A stretch of 64,000 nt of DNA from Nocardia inohanensis NBRC 100128 (GTDB lineage: Bacteria; Actinomycetota; Actinomycetes; Mycobacteriales; Mycobacteriaceae), in assembly GCF_001612945.1 (NCBI RefSeq), contig NZ_BDBK01000004.1, positions 124,001 to 188,000 of the forward strand, in the 5' to 3' direction. Under the pieces are notes generated by a model. The model saw nothing but the letters and a program-made list of their open reading frames with translations, was not told where the DNA came from and made no database searches. Positions 61,344 to 64,000 of the stretch are shown in pieces. A program made the translations under genes and the position numbers. Position 1 is the stretch's first letter, and every line of letters begins with the position of its first letter.

Positions 61344-62369
61344 GAGGCCGCCTCCGCGTTAGCGGCGGGTGCGGGAGGCGCTGCCGGTTCCGCGCCGGTG
61401 CTCGCGGCATTGAACGCGATGTCCGGTATCCGCTGCGCATTCGGGTCGACGCCACCGAGCACGGCGGGCGCCACCTGCATTCCCGAGGCGAGCCCGAGCT
61501 CTTCCTCGGAGCCCGGCACACCGGCGAGCCCGGAGCGCGGGGTGTGTTCTTCTTCGTCCTGCGAGTGCCCGCCGGTCGCTGGCCCCATGGGCATCGACGA
61601 GGAACCCTGGACCGTAACCGGTTGCACAGTGGCCTTTTCCGCGGTCACGGTCGTGGTGACCTGGGTGACGCCGCGCGGGCAGCGTCGTCAGTACCCGCGG
61701 AATATTGATCGGGCCGATCGACAACTGCGGAACCGCGCCCGATACCTGCGGCGTCTCCGCGCTCGCCGGTTCGGCGGCCGGAGCCGGTTGCGTCAATGCT
61801 TCCAGCCCGGCTGTCACCGTCGGCGCCGCCTGATGCTCCCAGGGCGTCGCCAGCGGTTCGGTCGTCGCCTCGTAAGTCCGCATAACCCGTGCCGCAACGG
61901 CTTTCGCCGCGTCCGCATCCTCGTCAGCCTTCGCCACTTGCGACAGCATGGGCGCACCGATGGCGGCCCCCACCGTTTGCAGCAGCTTTTGCAGATCCCG
62001 GATCTGCTCGACCTCACCGGCATCCGGCATAGCGAGCCGCGCAATTTCGTATGCGGCAGCGTGGGTTTCGGCCTTGACGGCGTTACCCGCCGCTGCCGTC
62101 GAGGATTCGATGAACCAATCCCGCAGTGCCCGAATACGTTCGATGAATGCCCGGCTGTTCTGCGATTCCCACGCGGTGTCCAGCGTCGCTAGAATCCGCT
62201 CGTATTCGATTGCCGCCGCGCCGAACCCGGCACTCAACCGCGCCCACGCGAGACCCGCCTCGGCAGCGGGTACCGCACCGGCCCCGCTCACCAGGTCGCG
62301 CGCCAGCTGCTCCGGTTCCCTGGCATCCCAGACAACATCGGTGAAGCCGGGTTTCGTCGGTTCGACCAT
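61340..62369 (-). pseudogene. PPE-like ESX substrate gene with apparent +1 frameshift
   Basis: The first ~230 residues form a helical PPE-type domain (starts MVEPTKPGFTDVVWDAREPE; LDTAWESQNSRAFIERI near residue 65). After VLTTLPAR the frame turns into Arg/His/Gly-rich text to a stop at 61359, typical of out-of-frame GC-rich DNA. If one base is skipped near 61670-61680, the other frame continues as VTQVTTTVTAEKATVQPVTV and ends at 61340 with a Gly/Pro/Ala-rich tail. That stop overlaps the EspG-like start (GTGA), which argues that the second frame is the genuine C terminus. The spot is a GC run (CCCGCGCGGCG), so a sequencing error, a real mutation or programmed slippage are all possible. Confidence 0.75.
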
Positions 62370-62383
62370 CGAATACGACCCGA

Positions 62384-62701
62384 TCAGGCGACCGTGAAGC
62401 CGAGGGCGTTCTCGTCCTCGGAACGGGTGAACTGGGTGGACTGCGCCCGCAGCGCCGCCGCCAGCTTGCGCACCTCATCCACGCCGGTGCCACCGGACTG
62501 CTGGAACGAGGCGGCAACGGCGTTGAGCGACTGTGCGGCCCGCACGGACACCTCGTCGGAGCCGGCCGGGCTGATCGTCAGCTTCGCCTGCTCGATGCTC
62601 ATCCCCCCGGCGAGCCGGTCGGCGAGAGCGTCGAGCTGTGTCGCGACGCTGAGCGCGCTGGTCGCATCGAAACTGATGCCCTCGAATTCGGTGGTGCTCA
62701 T
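62384..62701 (-). CDS. PE-like ESX substrate
   Basis: 105 residues, all helical. FDATSALSVATQLDALADRLAG and SPAGSDEVSVRAAQSLNAVAASFQQSGGTGVDE follow the layout of actinobacterial PE-like proteins that pair with PPE proteins. The usual Tyr of YxxxD/E is missing: Phe stands at the comparable place and the protein has no Tyr at all. Start ATG has AGGAGG upstream. 14 bases before the PPE-like gene, so the two should be co-translated and bound by the EspG-like chaperone. Confidence 0.75.
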   Translation of the reverse strand: MSTTEFEGISFDATSALSVATQLDALADRLAGGMSIEQAKLTISPAGSDEVSVRAAQSLNAVAASFQQSGGTGVDEVRKLAAALRAQSTQFTRSEDENALGFTVA

Positions 62702-62728
62702 GCCAATCCTCCTGTTACCCCTGATTTG

Positions 62729-64000
62729 TCAGAGCGTGAGCGCTTTGTCCGGCGGTTCTTCCACGGTCTCCACCGCACCGACAACCGGAATCGAAACGCC
62801 TTCGATAACGCCGACCACTTCGTCGCCGTGTGCGCCGGTGACCAGGTTCGCCTTGGTCTCGGCTTCGGACTCGTCGGCGGCCCCGGCCCGTCCAGCCGAC
62901 GCCGCACCGGGCGACATCATGCTGGGCGAGCTTGCCGCCCTGGCGGTTTGAGCACCCGTGCTCGCACCCCGGCTACCCGAACCGGTGCTCGCTTCACTCG
63001 CGGCGATGCGACCGCTGCCCGTGCCGCTGGCCGGGCTCGCGCCGCTACCGCTGCCGGCGGACGACAGACCGCCGACGATGCCGCTGGCCCCGCCACTGCC
63101 ACCGGAGCCTCCGGACCCGCCGCTGCTGTCCCCCGCCTTCTCTTCCTGCTTGGTGCCGGAACCGCTGCCGGAGCCGGAACCCGATCCGGAACCGCCGCTG
63201 GTTCCACTGGTGTCCTTGGTGACGGCCGTCGTCAAATCCTTGGCGGCCGAACTCACGCTGCTGGCGAGGGTGCTGCCGGTCGACGCCAGCGAGCTGCCCT
63301 TCTCCACCACCTTCGTGGCGGCCGTGGTGGCGGTGCTCAGGTATGGCGAAATCGCCTGGGACGCCGCATTGGCGAGCGTGGCGACATCAGCGACAGTGGG
63401 CGCGCCGGCGATAGCGATCTTCGTTCCGGTCTGCATCGCCGAGACCGTGTGGACGGCCAGATCAGCGCGCGTCTGCGCCACGATCACGCCGCCCTCGGTG
63501 AGCGCTTCGGTTATCGTGGTCATCAGCCAGGGCAGACCGGCCGGGGTCATGAGTAGGGCCGTAGCCCCCGCGATCTGGCCGAGTGTCTTGGTGATCAGCG
63601 CGCTGAGCAACGCATAGCCCTGCGCGACCGCGCGTTCCGCGTCCGCCAGCACCAGATTCAGCGCCTGCCCCTGGGCCGCGACGATCGGCTTGTAAGCATC
63701 GACCGCCTCGCTGTTGACCTTGGCCGCGACCGATGCCTGACCGACCCATCCCGTATCGACGGCCGCGGTTGCCGCGGCACTCGCCGATTGCGCAGACGTC
63801 AGCGCCGACGACACCGCCGTGAAGATCTTCGACAGATCGACCGAACTGGCCAAGCTGCTGCCCGCGGTGCCGAAGGCCGACAGCAGCGAGGTCAGTGGCG
63901 AGATCAGGGACGATAGATCGATCGTCGGCAACGTGGGCAGGCTGATCCCCGACAGATCCGGAAAGCTGATCGTCGGAAGTGACGGCAGCTGAGGCAGATT
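62729..64000 (-). CDS. Ser/Gly-rich ESX substrate candidate, 5' end cut by window
   Basis: The frame is open to the right edge of the window, so the start lies beyond it; 423 residues are visible. An N-terminal part of short Leu-Pro repeats (LPQLPSLPTISFPDLSGISL and on) leads into a helical Ala/Ser/Thr region with DTGWVGQAS, reminiscent of a WXG turn. Residues about 240-340 of the visible part are nearly all Ser and Gly. The C terminus ends in a hydrophobic/acidic segment. It lies first in the minus run of ESX substrate genes, so an exported role is likely (EspB-like by layout only). No family is recognised with confidence. Confidence 0.6.
   Translation of the reverse strand, partial: NLPQLPSLPTISFPDLSGISLPTLPTIDLSSLISPLTSLLSAFGTAGSSLASSVDLSKIFTAVSSALTSAQSASAAATAAVDTGWVGQASVAAKVNSEAVDAYKPIVAAQGQALNLVLADAERAVAQGYALLSALITKTLGQIAGATALLMTPAGLPWLMTTITEALTEGGVIVAQTRADLAVHTVSAMQTGTKIAIAGAPTVADVATLANAASQAISPYLSTATTAATKVVEKGSSLASTGSTLASSVSSAAKDLTTAVTKDTSGTSGGSGSGSGSGSGSGTKQEEKAGDSSGGSGGSGGSGGASGIVGGLSSAGSGSGASPASGTGSGRIAASEASTGSGSRGASTGAQTARAASSPSMMSPGAASAGRAGAADESEAETKANLVTGAHGDEVVGVIEGVSIPVVGAVETVEEPPDKALTL

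Noticed and set aside
1..64000. Prophage, insertion sequence or integrative element
   Set aside because: No transposase, integrase, phage structural gene, tRNA attachment site or long terminal inverted repeat was seen. The duplicated kinase cassettes are diverged gene copies rather than a mobile element.

Overview
The window looks like chromosome from a high-GC actinomycete of the Nocardia type. The clues are the pervasive G/C third positions, many GTG and TTG starts, lipoproteins, two mycobacterial-style type VII secretion (ESX) loci, a DUF4254 protein, and the order infA-rpmJ-rpsM-rpsK-rpsD-rpoA-rplQ-truA. The genus is inferred from gene content; there is no rRNA gene here to confirm it.

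Layout. 1-5857: right half of an ESX-4-like locus (eccD cut by the left edge, mycP, eccB, eccE). In mycobacteria ESX-4 also lies near truA-rplQ-rpoA, so the order here fits that synteny. 5865-8965: FMN reductase plus luciferase-like monooxygenase pair, and a sugar-nucleotide-epimerase-like SDR with an unusual insertion. 9031-11813: a compact ECF sigma / Rieske / cupredoxin / metallophosphoesterase cluster with a near-identical 22-bp element before the sigma gene and before the cupredoxin gene. 11924-13311: MTA phosphorylase, and a CsoR-type copper sensor with its own candidate operator. 13324-18538: two tandem modules of [AraC regulator + nitrilase-like protein] plus a third AraC regulator; both nitrilase-like proteins have Gly where the catalytic Cys should be. 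18738-24628: a hypothetical protein, truA and the ribosomal/RNA polymerase operon.

24942-64000 (cut by the right edge) is a second, apparently complete ESX locus with unusual accessories. The core is eccD-mycP-eccC (minus), eccA-eccE (plus), and a long minus-strand run: a Ser/Gly-rich ESX substrate candidate, PE-like, PPE-like (frameshifted), EspG-like, two WXG100 proteins and eccB. Around it are an EspI-like ATPase, six transmembrane Ser/Thr kinases and five related lipoproteins. The kinases and lipoproteins form three modules: lipoprotein C + kinase 1 + kinase 2; lipoproteins A + B + kinase 3; and A' + B' + kinase 6. The last two are an inverted duplication flanking the eccC/mycP/eccD/eccA/eccE core. 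Kinases 5 and 4 lie directly downstream of eccC in its operon.

The most interesting proposal is that these membrane kinases, paired with exported lipoproteins, sense the envelope and control this secretion system. This is inference from gene order and domain architecture. No tRNA or rRNA genes, CRISPR arrays, insertion sequences or attachment sites were seen.
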